Assembly (NCBI RefSeq): GCF_000150275.1
Contig: NW_002060948.1
Coordinates: 2,410,180 to 2,474,179, forward strand
Length of the DNA: 64,000 bases
Direction of reading: 5' to 3'
DNA from: Trichoplax adhaerens
Taxonomy: Eukaryota; Placozoa; Uniplacotomia; Trichoplacea; Trichoplacidae
This document shows, piece after piece, positions 12,118-24,803 of the stretch. The notes beneath the pieces are model-generated. The model had not been told where the DNA came from, did not search any database, and worked only from the letters and a program-made list of their open reading frames with translations. The position numbers and the translations under genes are program-made. Every line of letters begins with the position of its first letter. The stretch's first letter is position 1.

Positions 12118-12905
12118 GCCATGCTATAGAAGCAGTGACCTTAAAAGACGAAAGTATGATGTGTGTCAAAACAAATCATACCTGATAGGAAGTAAATAAT
12201 ATTGTAGAAATTACTCTGCAATGGCTAGAGGTGATGGTGGATTTTCAATAGGTAAAATTATACGCGTATTTTCAATCTAATTGTGTGCTATGATAAAAGT
12301 TTTATGCTTTGCTCTAGTACCCACAAATTTGAAGTGATGTTATCAATACCATTAGTTTCACTTTCCGTTGGTCTCTTCCATATATCTTTGACTACAGTTA
12401 ATCGAATTAAAATATTTCCATAGGATATCCATGAAGAATTACAATGCTTTTTAAATTCTATAAAATCCTAATTGAACCGAATTGGTATACGAAAAACTTT
12501 AAGCATTCATTCTTCTATTTGTGTAAAAAAATATCAGACTTATCAACTGCTGGTTAATAACATAATAACTAGTTCAATTACCCGGTTAAAAATATTCAAA
12601 TGTTTTATTATTTAAGCAGGCTATAAATAAGCGGTAACTTGAGTTTAGTGACGGCAGGGTAGTAAGTAAATCAAATTTGGATAGATATTCATAGCAGAAA
12701 TTGTTATCAATAAGTCAAAAGAAAATAGTTTTCTTGATTTATAGTTCAAGAAATTAAAATCGATGCAGTGAAAGATTACATTAATACCATCTAATGTAGA
12801 ACAGCACAACGGTCATAAATGTTTTCATTTGTTTGCATATAAAAAAGCCGTTTAATTATCAGAGATTTGCATTTGAACAATTCACTTTTTAATTTCACCG
12901 GATAG
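12118..12905. other. AT-rich spacer
   Basis: No repeat copy and no convincing exon. The last 30 bases are pyrimidine-rich and lead into the candidate acceptor at 12904-12905. Confidence 0.4.
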
Positions 12906-13676
12906 TATTGCTTGCGAGAAAAATTTCACTTACATACATGAATTTAGTAAAATTTACAACGTGTTATTCTCGAAAACCGGTAGCAAAACGATTGAAGCAG
13001 AGAAAATTTTCTCAATTTTCAAGAAAATTAGACTCGGATTTGCTTATGGAATTAACAGTCAGCCAAGTATGTCTAAACACAAAAGCTTGGAACATTTGGA
13101 AATGTGGGTAAGTATTTCTATGGTAATTATATTGCTAGAAATAACATTAAGCATGATAATAATTCGGTTGAATAGAATTTACTAAATACAACAAAGGATG
13201 CAGCGGAACACAACTATTCCGGCACAATAAAATTCAATAACGTAAATTATCAATACCTATCGTCAATATACGTACGTATTTATCCAATTTATTTATTATT
13301 GATATGCTCTTACATTTTGCAGTTTATCCAGAAAAGTTTTAAATTCTTCATTTTGCATACTTATGATATTTATACTTATCATATACGATTACAGTATGAA
13401 TGCATGGTCGGTGACAAGCAAAATACCTCTTTCCTCAAGTACACGATATCTTTAGTTCAATTAATGCTAAGACTTGTCAAATATTTAATTTATAACAAGT
13501 ATCAATATTTTATAGAAAAATCAGGTAAGATACACCAGAATCATACATCTATTTCTTTTAAATTTTACCTCAAGGCGACACTCTAGATGACATCTGGATG
13601 GCTGGTGTGGGAGTCGCTCGCAGCCCTCCACAAAAGTTGAATAGTGTTAGTTCTGGTACATTTCAGATAAGCATAG
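12906..13676 (+). CDS. Candidate spliced gene, product not recognised
   Basis: Three GC-richer open segments with good splice borders fit one plus-strand reading: 12906-13107 (ends TGG before gtaagt), 13323-13524 (after tttgcag, ends before gtaaga) and 13575-13676 (after a pyrimidine-rich tract ending caag, before gtattt). Phases agree throughout (2, 0, 1, 1), giving about 168 residues without a stop. The N-terminal part is lysine- and isoleucine-rich, the middle aromatic, and the third exon reads DTLDDIWMAGVGVARSPPQK. No start or stop exon was fixed: possible final exons begin at 13774 or 13917. I do not recognise a family. It could be a real gene or a decaying one. Confidence 0.35.
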
Positions 13677-13904
13677 GTATTTACCGTATGTTGGAGGTCA
13701 GAAGAATCAATAACGATAAATGTCAACGTTGAAGCATAGCTGATAATCTTGCTCCAATTATCTGAGATTTTAGAACCTTTCGCACGCTATAAATCTAGCA
13801 CTATGCAACTTATAATGGTCTAACGCTACGCTACGCTTAATTAATAAAAATAATGATTGTAAATGTTAGCTGATTTGATAAACTGTGTAATTACACTATG
13901 CGTA

Positions 13905-14250
13905 CTATGCACAGAAAAGGTCGTAGCTGGCAGCCATGTAAAGCTCTGCTTTTGAGTATTGTACCAGTGTGATTCTTAACGCCTGATCAGAGTACTCCAA
14001 AAGAATAAATGGCTGCGTTTTGAATAAGTGATATGGAATTGTGTTGTAGAGTTCAAAGTTGATTATACGATTTATCTTTACTGTTTCAACCGCGCTTATG
14101 GAGGGAAGAAAAGTGGATTCTTTGACGGATGGACGCTTATTAAATGATGGTTTAGAGGTAAAATTCGATGCGGACCTTTGTCGCATTCGAGAATTGTTCT
14201 ACTGCAATAACTCCGATTTGAGTTGGCGGATCGCGAATCTAAGGAGTTAA
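13905..14250. other. GC-richer patch with open frames on both strands
   Basis: Base composition rises above the surroundings. The minus strand is open for 93 codons (13905-14186, ATG start) and the plus strand for 63 (14059-14250, reading through LTDGRLLNDGLEVKFDADLC to a TAA). Either could be a terminal exon or a pseudogene fragment, possibly tied to the candidate gene just upstream. I cannot choose a strand from the sequence. Confidence 0.3.
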
Positions 14251-14995
14251 AACCCATTCACTACACATTTATAAGGTACTAATTATCACGGTGATAATAC
14301 ATTCCACTTCGTAATTGGAGGTAAGATATCTAAACTTGAGCAACAAAAATAAAGCTAGCTATAACACTTATAAAAAGTTAGTTAGTGAGAAATTACCAAT
14401 CTTGACAGACCGATTTTAATAGTTTCTGGCCAAATATATGCTTTATGACATAAGGCCAGGTACTGCAGGTCTAAATCCTCTACTGTAGATTAATTGAATT
14501 GTTTACGTGATCATTTACTATATCAGAAGAGGTTTAATGAAATTCTTTGTAGCCAAGATTACGTTCAGAGGGACGTAAAGCGAGATTATCCCGATAATAA
14601 ATTAAAAAATAGTTTCCATGACGACAATAACCTCTCGAAGAAGTCAATTAAAAGGTACTTCGATCCTGATTGAAAATTTTGGTGCTCCAGATCAAAGCAC
14701 GACTAATCAGGTACACCTGTAAGTGGCTAGACAACAACTTTCATTTCTCAAATAGACTATGCATATACCCCTTTATATTAATATGTGTTTGTATCATTAT
14801 TATATAATCAAGCTCAATATCAATGAAAAGATAGAGAAGACCTATAGTAGCGTCATCAGAAAAACGTGATTTTATTCTTGGAAATAAACTTATTTTGCCG
14901 CAATATAAACAGCTGCTGCATTGCCATTGATCCAATTACTTGTTTGATGATTAAAATCAACCAGAATGTAGTATGGAAATGTAAGGATGCCTTGT
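14251..14995. other. Intergenic DNA
   Basis: No supported gene. A small perfect inverted repeat attatcac-g-gtgataat lies at about 14282-14298, too short to interpret. Confidence 0.4.
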
Positions 14996-15000
14996 GATAT

Positions 15001-15635
15001 TGTGACAGTGTTGTATACTGTATTAGAGTAGAAATATCTATGTTAGGATAATTCTGTTAGCCTATCCTTATTTAGTTAACTTCTAATTTGGATATACTGT
15101 GTTTTAATATAGCACTGACTTTTTATGACAGTGACACATATACACATACTGAAAATAATAGTTATAATAGGGAATACAAATCATCTACTTACAGTTCGAA
15201 TCATTGTGATTGTAACTTACTTATGATAGATTGTAAATTATCGTGGAAATGTTCCGTGATAGGACATATCGTAATCTGACTATTCTGTATTAGTAATCAG
15301 ATGTCTATGTTCGTAATTACTGTTGTCTACATTAAGAGAGCAGTAGCTAAAATTAATATCTACTGTAATTCAGTGAACGATTCCAAAGTTAATCGTACTA
15401 ACTATGACTCATGAGCTATTAAGGAAGAGTATATAAATGCAGTATATCGTGTATTAAAGTGGATTCTTAAACTGAGTGTTTAATGTAAAATACGAGGCGT
15501 CTAAGTCTTTGTGTAGTCTGCTAGTAGAGCAAAAGTGTTTGTGATAGTGCAGATATCGTTCCTTGATACGTGGTTCAAGGAATTGACTTATTGATCGTAC
15601 ATTACGTTATCTTGTTGCAAAGCATGTTTGTGACA
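15001..15635 (+). mobile_element. Solo-LTR-like element, family A, copy 4 (best preserved)
   Basis: A 635-bp element starting TGTGACAGTG and ending TTTGTGACA, between gatat (14996-15000) and gatgt (15636-15640), a 4/5 match for a 5-bp target duplication. A TATATAAA box lies at 15430-15437. It is nearly identical to the inverted copy at 3262-3884 and gives the uninterrupted form of the site where the family B element sits in copy 2. There is no adjoining retroelement coding region. Near-identity of the two copies implies recent activity or gene conversion. Confidence 0.75.
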
Positions 15636-15640
15636 GATGT

Positions 15641-18600
15641 GCATTAGTTAGTCTATTCCTCCCTCAATCACCCTACATTTTTAAAAGCATCACCAATTTC
15701 TATGTTTTGTAATATAATCTTATTCTATTTGCTAAACTTTATCAAAAAAGAGATATCTAGCTACAATATCAATTCAAGCTTTGATCAATATAGAATAAGC
15801 TGCACTATTTAAGTGATAGATGATTCGTTCGTAGAACGAGTGGTATAGCTAGTACCGGGTAAACATAAAGATAATTTGACGATTATGACCGGCGATCAAA
15901 AATTTAGACTAACATTTCGCATGTATCTGAGCAGATTATAATTAATTGAAGGCATAGATACTAGAACATGATAAGCTGTAGCCCTTTAATGCACTAGTAG
16001 ATTCAAACAGAAATTCGTACTGAGGTACTCCATTACTGTGATGCTAAGTTGGATCGTCAAATGAATTCTGCTCTTTGTTAACCTAAACTGAAATTTAATG
16101 CGATGATCAACCCAAGCGATGAAATACTTATGTAAACAGTAATCGGATAGCTAAAGTGTTCATTCAGAGATGGGACGGTAGAAGTCTAACATTGAAACTT
16201 CCCCAAGCAAGCGCTGGTAGATTAAATCTGAAATTTGGTACATATGTATAATTGTGAACACCTACTGCAGCTACTTTGGGAGTGAATAATTAGAATTCCT
16301 TTATGATTTCCCTGCGGACAATAGAATACGAAATAAAATTATTGCGCAAGCTGGAAAATGGAATTGATTTGGTCCATCTTATTAACGTCTTGAGTAACTC
16401 CGGTATAGTAAATCTCGCTATTCGCTTTTTGCAACATACGAGTACTTGTCATAAACTGTAATAATCAAAGTAACAGCAAATAATGTTATTTATCATGTCA
16501 GAGTTCGATATTGGAGGGTTTTGCTATAATCTCATCTTAGAAAAAGTTGTATATGTATTGCATTAGTTGAACAGGTAAAGCTATATATCCCTAACGTAAA
16601 GAAATTCTGAAATTCAGTAGTAGCTTCGTTTAGTTTTCTTACATTAAACGGTATAATTTAATAACAATTCCAATCTTAAAAGTCATTTTGTTTTTTTACC
16701 GCCTTAAATTATTAGTCCAACTTGTTTTTATACCTGAGACACCAAAAACTTTTTATCATGCAAGGTGCCTTCCGTCTAGTCACATATTGCCCCAAACACA
16801 ATTACTTACTGAATATTTTATGAATGCCATTTAATCACTAAGTTATTATTTTAGGTGTAGATGAAATGAAATCCCAGTAGGAGTAATTTTTTTTCTAAGT
16901 TGTACTGTATAAGTAAGTAGTCAAAATAACTGATTTAAGTTGTGAAGTTAATTTACTCAATCTTTACAGATCAATTTTAATATTAAGATTCGTTCGATTC
17001 AAGAGCTAACCCGTGAATAATGGTGTTAAAGACTTGCAAAAAATTTAATCATAATCGTGATGAGAGTGTCTGAACTGTTGATTTTATATCAAAAGTTATC
17101 AATCAGAAATAAGACAGAATCATCTAATTTTGTTAGAATTTCTTTTGGGATTAAGAAAGTAATTCATGACGGAACTCTCTATTATGTCACTACGAAAGAA
17201 AATCGTACAATGGATCAAGACTAAAATGAAGTTTATAACCGGTACAGGATGTTTTTATTGACTATTTTGCAAGACAAATGAAATAAGGAGAATAAGATCA
17301 TGGAATTTTAATCATCTTTTCATGGCATATATTATTCGCTCAATAAAGCTGAAACGACTTAAATTGCTCATGATGTCGATACATAAAATAGAAACAATCT
17401 GAAAGGCTGATAAAGGTAAATTGTGATACTACAATTTAGTGATGCACCTTTAAAAGCATGTGATCACCAATTTGACAGTATCGAAAGTGATTGTGACTAC
17501 GTTTAAATAAGGATAATAGTATTCAATAATCTGAAATTTTAATTTAATGCCATAATAGACTGTTTACTAGATTACCAACGCTTCTAATTATCAATAAATT
17601 TCTTAAGAAATCTCTTTAATTTATGGCAATTCGGTCTATATAATAATGAAGAACTTCAAGGAATAATTGTGAAATCAGGTACGTGAGCCGAATGTTTTTC
17701 TTAAATGCCTTACATTGTCTATTTTATAGCTCTACATACAAATGATAACGGCCTCATATTGTAAAATTGCAATTATTATGGCGGCATTTCCAAGGAAGGC
17801 TACCATTCTATGCAGTCGCAATCTACATTGAAATTATAATGTTCATTATTTGACTTTTATATTTCAAAAGCAATTATATATGATATGCAATGTAACATAA
17901 GTAAACAACCGTAATAATAAATTATATATATAATAAACTATGTCATGTCAGCAAACAGCCGCAATAATAATTTCCAAGGCCTACTGAATTATTTGCGTAA
18001 GGCCACTGGATATATTACTGTAGGTTAGTACTAAACTTATAAGACATTAATTTAAAGACATAAGGAGAGTATATAACTTTCTGATTTGTTAGAAATAAAA
18101 TGAACTTCTCCTTAAACGGAATTTCATTTTAGAGTTTAGAGAAAAGAAAAAATTTCACGGAGAGAGAATGTTACTGCCTGCATTTTCAATTCGCTTTTAA
18201 GCAATGCTGTCCTAACAAATGTATGTTGCTTAATAAATCAATTAAAGACTTATTTAGATGACAGAAATTGTAAAGTAACTGTAGTAAAATATTATTTATC
18301 TATAAAATCTGAAAATTACCCCAAAAGCGGATCACAGGAGTTCACTACCATCAAATAAATCGAAGTTGAAGACTTATTAACATTTTCTTGAAAGCCTTCG
18401 ATAAATTTCGACATTGCTAAAGCAAAAGTTGTAGTAATGTCTTTATAAGATTATTTGATTCAGGTGATCTTGAATTGTAGCCATAAAATATGGATGCGAC
18501 TTGAGGTCAAAAGATATAACAACTTAATATTCAGAATTTACAATCTTTGTACTTAGCCAAAGAATATGATTACAGCTGCATCGCTCAGTTGGTGACCTGA

Positions 18601-19439
18601 TGAAATATGTATAACTTAATTCATAGCAGAATCTAAATATTTTGGAGTTCCATATTGGAAAACCTTACGACATAATTTTTTAGTATTTTTATAACTCTTT
18701 CTTTCGTAAGTTAGTAAATACCAGATATTCGAGGTATTAGAATTTTTAATGCAAGTGATGCGATCGATATTTTCTTCAAGGTTTAACAAACACCTTGTTT
18801 TGATGCTGAAGATCATCTATGGAAGAGTCAATGCGCTTTCCTGATCCTAGAATAGACTATAGAGATAAAATATTATAGTATGCTTTAAGTATAGTTCAAG
18901 ATTAGAATTGAAAAGAGATTGTTTTCATTAGAAATATTAGCCAGATTTAATTTCCAAAATTTACGAGAATGCGCGAAGAGTAGGCAGAACCAGAACCGTA
19001 CGAGTTAATATCAGATCATAAGACACGGTTAAAATATCATTGTAAACTCTTTAAGAAACTGATCTTTGGTAGGAGATATAATTAAGTAATGGATGTTTCC
19101 AGTTAAGGATATCTACCTTCATAGCTGAAGATACTACTTTAGCTTCAAAATTGATTGCATAATTGCCAAAGATGTCATTACGCTAGCGGAGTCTTCAATA
19201 CCATAAAATTGCTGGTCACAAATAATTAACAATTAATTATCTCGTAGAATTTAAATTAAATTTCTCAATAGTATATAGCAGTGGATTAATTTTCTGGTAG
19301 TCATGGTTTCTACTTTTGTAACCATTACGTTCGCGATATTAGATAAAAAGTAGCTTTTACCTTCATAGGCTAATAACAACTAAGAAAACGAAATGTCTTT
19401 CAATCGTGAGGTAAATAAATTTAGGCAGTTATTCTGTCT
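15641..19439. other. Spacer without a supported gene
   Basis: AT-rich with a few GC-richer islands (around 15830-16640) that hold no frame I can tie to a family. A minor local duplication of an aaaca(a/g)ccg(t/c)aataataa motif sits at about 17902 and 17955. The minus frame at 18616-18816 has no recognisable motif. The last 150 bp would include the 3' untranslated region of the receptor gene at 19440. Confidence 0.45.
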
Positions 19440-20396
19440 TTAACTTTTACCGAGAACAGACATAGTAGTCGAATGTCTGAATATGCTAGCCATGTCCTTC
19501 CTCATTTTTTTGTTCAATAAGCCATAAATGATCGGGTTCCACATGACATGAGAATAACCCAACCACGTAGTAATATAATATGCAGTGTAAACTGTTATTG
19601 TTGGCCCATCAATAACATTTAATGATAACAACAGTTGTAAAGTATAAGTTGGAAGTAGTGTCCAAAAAAAGGCCATGGTAACGGTAAATAGCATAATGTA
19701 TACTTGTTGGTAACTTCGAGGTGGTGATTTTGATGGTGGGGTGTTACTAGACAGCCTCCTTCTGGTACGCCATAGTTTTTGAACGATCAGTGAGTGCAAA
19801 ATGACGATCACCAAAAACGGTGAGAGGAAAAAGAGCCCGATTAATGACACCGTGTAAGCCAGCTCATTAATACGAAATTCTGGCAAATAGTACTCTCGAC
19901 AGATGTAACCAATATTTTCATAAAATTCAACCCTTAAGCCGATAACTTGTGGAATAACAGCTACACATGAAATAAACCATAACACAAGTAATACAATTAC
20001 AGCCACTTTTCGTTGAAGTTGGTTAGCAGCGTAATAAACTGCATAATAACGATCGAATGCAACAATCACTAAAGTTAGCGACGATATTGCTATGCCACAA
20101 TTTCTGACAGAAAAAACCAATTTACACATTACATCACCAAATATAAAGATACCCAAGACATCTGTTGTCACTGCAAATGGAATACTAATGGTAATAAGTA
20201 AGTCTGAGATAGCTAAATTTAGGAGAAAGATATTGGTGCATTTGGTGCTAGATTTGTTGTAAAGAACTGCCAAGCAGACCATAATATTACCCACTAAGGA
20301 TACCATAAATATGATAGCAGCGATAGTAATGAGAATAATCCGGACAGTATGAGATGGGCCAAGATCGATCAAGGTAGTCGAACTATTATTATCCAT
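19440..20396 (-). CDS. Class A (rhodopsin-family) G-protein-coupled receptor, single exon
   Basis: A 318-residue seven-helix receptor of the plasma membrane, which should relay an unknown extracellular ligand to G proteins. Class A landmarks are present: two N-glycosylation sequons near the N-terminus (N3, N4), N37 in helix 1, D65 in helix 2, C91 and C166 for the extracellular disulfide, D115-R116-Y117 after helix 3, W140 and P149 in helix 4, and NPIIY (287-291) in helix 7, followed by a basic helix 8. Helix 6 is unusual: it reads FFWTLLP, so the tryptophan is two positions from its place in CWxP. Length suits the family with short tails. The helix 7 signature YSHxxWNPxIYG is shared with the genes at 28994 and 37872, so they are paralogs. 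The ligand cannot be told from sequence. The ATG at 20396 gives the full N-terminus, with no intron needed. Confidence 0.93.
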   Translation of the reverse strand: MDNNSSTTLIDLGPSHTVRIILITIAAIIFMVSLVGNIMVCLAVLYNKSSTKCTNIFLLNLAISDLLITISIPFAVTTDVLGIFIFGDVMCKLVFSVRNCGIAISSLTLVIVAFDRYYAVYYAANQLQRKVAVIVLLVLWFISCVAVIPQVIGLRVEFYENIGYICREYYLPEFRINELAYTVSLIGLFFLSPFLVIVILHSLIVQKLWRTRRRLSSNTPPSKSPPRSYQQVYIMLFTVTMAFFWTLLPTYTLQLLLSLNVIDGPTITVYTAYYITTWLGYSHVMWNPIIYGLLNKKMRKDMASIFRHSTTMSVLGKS

Positions 20397-22942
20397 GGTA
20401 AAGTAAATACTAGTATAGCACGTAGAAAAAACTTCTTAATATGTTGGTGTCAATCTATTTGTCGAAAAGTAACAAGAAAATGAACCGTTAGCAATTATGA
20501 TATCAGTCTTATAAGGTTTGAAATATGTATTAAAATCGCTAGTATCTTAATTCAAAATGATAAAACGTCGTTATGGTCATTGTTTAAGATTCAATAGGTC
20601 CAGTCGACATTTGCTGACAAAAACAACATAGCAACTGTTTAAGCATTTCAATGAGTAACAGTATGTATTGCTACGCTAGCATAAGTGAATGATAAAAGTT
20701 AGTCAAACTTACAGATTGTCACCTGGTGCCAAGAATATAAACATCATGCCATAAACAAAAGTCAAAACTTTTCAATACATTGGCAAATTCAATACAGAAT
20801 TAAATAATTGGCATGAGATTTTCAATCACAGCTATTAATACGCGATTAAAACACTGTGGTATGTAGCCTTTACGAATGATAATGAAAATGAAAAATTGGA
20901 TAATATTTTAATAGAATAATGATAATATCTAAATAGGGAATTCAATTAAACTACGCCCAGTATTTACCATATTAGAAACTTAAGCGATAGCTATCGTTTA
21001 TCTATTGTGATGATAACTTTAGGAATCTATAGCAGATACTTGATTTCTATCATTTTGAACTAAAGGATAGGCTATCGACTGATAAAAGGATATATCAAGT
21101 ATTAACACAGTTATTCGATCTTAATTGGGGATACACGATATCTTCAGTCATTTTTCGTCATGTTAATGCTATCTTATATAACACCATTAGTACATTTATC
21201 TGCAGTGGTAACCTTGTAGCAATTTTAGGGATAGCATGATAAGTAAGGCATCACGTTATGTAACCTTACACAAATTATATAACCATAAATGATACTTTTG
21301 ATATAAATACGAGAATTCTTTTTCTAAGGCCTATTTGGTATATTAGAAACTGTTATGTTTCATTATATGTGTTACGGTCAATCCCGAGAAAGACAGTACA
21401 CTCCCGGCCACATCAAAAAGTCCACATAGATCCTAATTAAGCATTTTTAGACGTTTTTTTCTATTGATAGCTCTAAATTCGTTATAATTATCGATGTCTA
21501 CTTAAGATTTCTTTACATTTCAATCTATGACAAACTTGTAGAATTAACAATTGATAAAATGGATACGACTATGTTATTTTATTCGCTCGGCATGGTATGC
21601 CACACTGAATTAGCCGATCTGTTCTACAGTAAAAGAAGAATATAACATGGAAAAGGCAATCGTAGCATTCGAGTTATTCTATTGGATGCGATGTATGAAG
21701 TAGAACTATTTAACTATTTGCCAATTGAAATAGCATGTCAGCATCAATTTCCTAATTTGCAACAACTTCAATCATAATATATTAGTTTAAGGTAGCATTA
21801 TGTGTACGCTTGTAGTAGTGTAATATGAGTTATGTGTAGAACTATAAGATTTAACTAATTTTATTTCCCAGCATGCCATGTTTTGTAGGATATATTTTTA
21901 GTGAATATAAGGTATGCTATACTCATCAAAATAGACTAATATACCGTATAATTAACAGTGTGCATCATAAGCCCAAAGATATAAAATGTTGGACATTTTT
22001 CATTCTATAGTAAGATAATATAAATACAACAATATTTCGAAGAAAGAAAAAATATTCAACGCCAAAAGGCATTGCAAGATAGAAAAATTGTAAACAAATA
22101 TCAGCTTGAAGTTGAATTGGAAATAAATTGTAGGCAGTTAGTAAGATGATAAATCACTCTAGCGATGTAGGTGACAGTAGATCATTTCTGGCTAACCTTT
22201 GATTCCAAAGCACTGCTAGGAAACACTGTTCAAATTCAAATAGTATACATACTGATTGCAGTGATTCCAGCTAATTGAGGTAGTTCTATGTTAGGGAATG
22301 CAGCGACAGTATGTAGTGTGGAACTGTACGTCATAATAAAGTATAACGATGAAAAACATACGCTAAAGTGATCTACTAAACTAAAGAATTATTACTGCTA
22401 GATATAGCTTGTAAAGCGAAAGCAGAATCGGCATTAATAAATGATATCACGTATTAAAAGGAAGAGAAATAAAAATAAATAGATAGAGTAGTTGGAATAG
22501 ATCTTATTTTTTCGATTTATGTGTGCCAACTTCAAAAGTTTGGTATCTATCAAAGACTACAGTCAACGTATTAAAATGTTACAGCGCACGCAACAATGAA
22601 AACGGGAATGGGAAAAAATTGAAAGCTTACTATAAATTATGCTTCACTAATAAAATGAAACAGTTGGATACTATAACTTCAGATTGCAAGAATTAAATAG
22701 AAAGCAAAGATAAAAAACTGAAATCAGCCTAGTAGGCACCAATGTAAGATAAAGCGCTCGTTCTTTTTGATATTAAAGTTTGGATTCATCAGCTTAACGG
22801 AGAGTTTTGATTGTTAGTATCGAAATAAAAATCTGTGATCTCCATTTTACAATCTACTATGAAAATTAAGCTTTGATCGTGTTACAAATTAAAATTTATA
22901 TCGAGGAAAATTAAATTACTACAGAAAATTAAAACTACAAGT
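20397..22942. other. Spacer upstream of the first receptor gene
   Basis: AT-rich, no supported gene. The receptor promoter should lie just above 20396, but I see no distinct TATA or initiator element I would defend. Confidence 0.4.
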
Positions 22943-23063
22943 CTAATACCGGGGTTGTTCTCCCGACATCTACCTGCAGCTACACCTGATCACGGATTGG
23001 TTGAATACTGATGAGCTCCTACCGTTAGAAGCATCAGTAACTCCATTAATCTCTTTTAAACAA
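22943..23063 (+). other. GC-richer patch, possible isolated exon
   Basis: An abrupt rise in GC in otherwise AT-rich DNA. One plus frame is open for 42 codons and reads CSPDIYLQLHLITDWLNTDE before ending in TGA at about 23074; the opposite strand is interrupted. It could be a fragment of an exon or of an old transposon. No family recognised. Confidence 0.22.
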
Positions 23064-24803
23064 ACTGAATCCAAACTCTATTGAAAAATCGATCAATTTA
23101 TAGTAAATCTACATAAATGTCAATTATAATATTATGCAATTACCTATTAAAAATATGTACAACGCCATAGATAAATTAATACCAACACCCCCTTAGATAA
23201 GCAACCTTATAAAATCTATATTACGGTAGCTATGTTAAAATTACTCCGTAATAGATCGATATATCTAAAAGTAGATTAATTTTACCCGTTTGTTGAATAT
23301 AGACTACCTTTAAACAAGAAATTATTTTAACAAGTATTAGGTTATTGAAAATAATCCCTACAGAAAAGCTTAATGATATCATACCTATCTTCTCGGGTCA
23401 CGTAAAAGAAACAGCTAGTAATTAAGTCGTGCGTAGATCTAATCATAGCATTAATTTTTTTCTCACCTTTGTATTACTGCGCTTTACTACCAGTACGTCG
23501 GTGAATTAGCTTCACAGCTATGGTACTTCAATTTATTCTCCAATAAATACGGCTTAAGCCTGATATCGTGTAAAATGCTTTTCGTATTAATTTAAAGTTC
23601 CCTACAACTGCAATTTGGATACGAGTCTAGCTCAACGACTTACTAGTCGATTGACTTTTTAACTACGTTATTCTTGTAATAATTATGCAATGGATTACAT
23701 ACAGAATACAATGATACTTCAGACCCTTTACCTTACAGTAGTACAAACGCTTAATTTAGAATTACAAGAACCTTCAAGAATATTAAGCGATTTTGATGCC
23801 TCCGTTCAATATTGAAATGCGGACGTATAAGGACCATTGTAATAATTGTTTATAGTGATAGCAGTAGTAAATTTAGTCGTGAAACTAAAACAAATAATTT
23901 CGCCTAAGGTTTACTTATGATCAGACTGTTTTTGCGGTATAATTTGCACTACTTCGTCGCCTCCGATAACAGTGGTATGTGTGTAAATAAACGTTGTAAC
24001 AACAGTATAGCTCATTAGGGAGTAAGTAGAAGTGTTTAGCCTAATGATAAAAATTCAATACAACAGTTGCAGACAAAACATTTATAGTAGGCAGTTAATG
24101 CTTTTACTTTTAAAACAAAGCCTTTCAAAGAACAAATAGTAATGCGTCATATAGTCTAATGCTACAACATTCCTTGTACACAATTTCCAGATACGCGTGT
24201 GCGTCTTTTCTTGAAGATGTAAATATCACTAGTAACAAAAGCATAATCACAATCATGCAATAACACTATTTAGAAGGTCAATTTTTGCTCTAGAAAGGCC
24301 AGAGAATAGTTGACAGTAAGCAAGGAATTGCATAGGAGCAACTTTTGACTGAAAGGAAATGGAAGTAACTAGCACGTGCCATCATATGCAGACATTAATC
24401 TAGTAATCAGATTAATATTTTAAATTTTGGAATTTGAAATAAAGAAGAAACTAGCTACACTCAATATCATAGAAAGAATGCCGCAATCTGCAATGTATAA
24501 TCAAACAATTAACAATGGTTAACCATAGAATAAAATTTCTTTTATTGTAAAAGATATCAACTAAAATGAAGCTACAATTAAAGTGTAGGTGTGTAGTTAA
24601 TAGTAATTACTTTCAGGATTTATATTACTCATTAAGGCGATAACAAATGAATAGATCAAAATATTTTCTTTTATTAATCAAATTATACTGTAGACTAATT
24701 AAAGCAAATTATTATCCAGATAGAATGTAAAATAATTCAGTCGATGCTATTTTTACGCAGTACTACAATAAGTGGCCGATCAACGAGCTAGAATTTACTT
24801 AAA
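23064..24803. other. Spacer
   Basis: No supported gene. A short GC-richer run near 23945-23980 (acttcgtcgcctccgataac) stands before a gtatgt, which would suit an exon end, but its frame is too short to judge. Confidence 0.4.
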
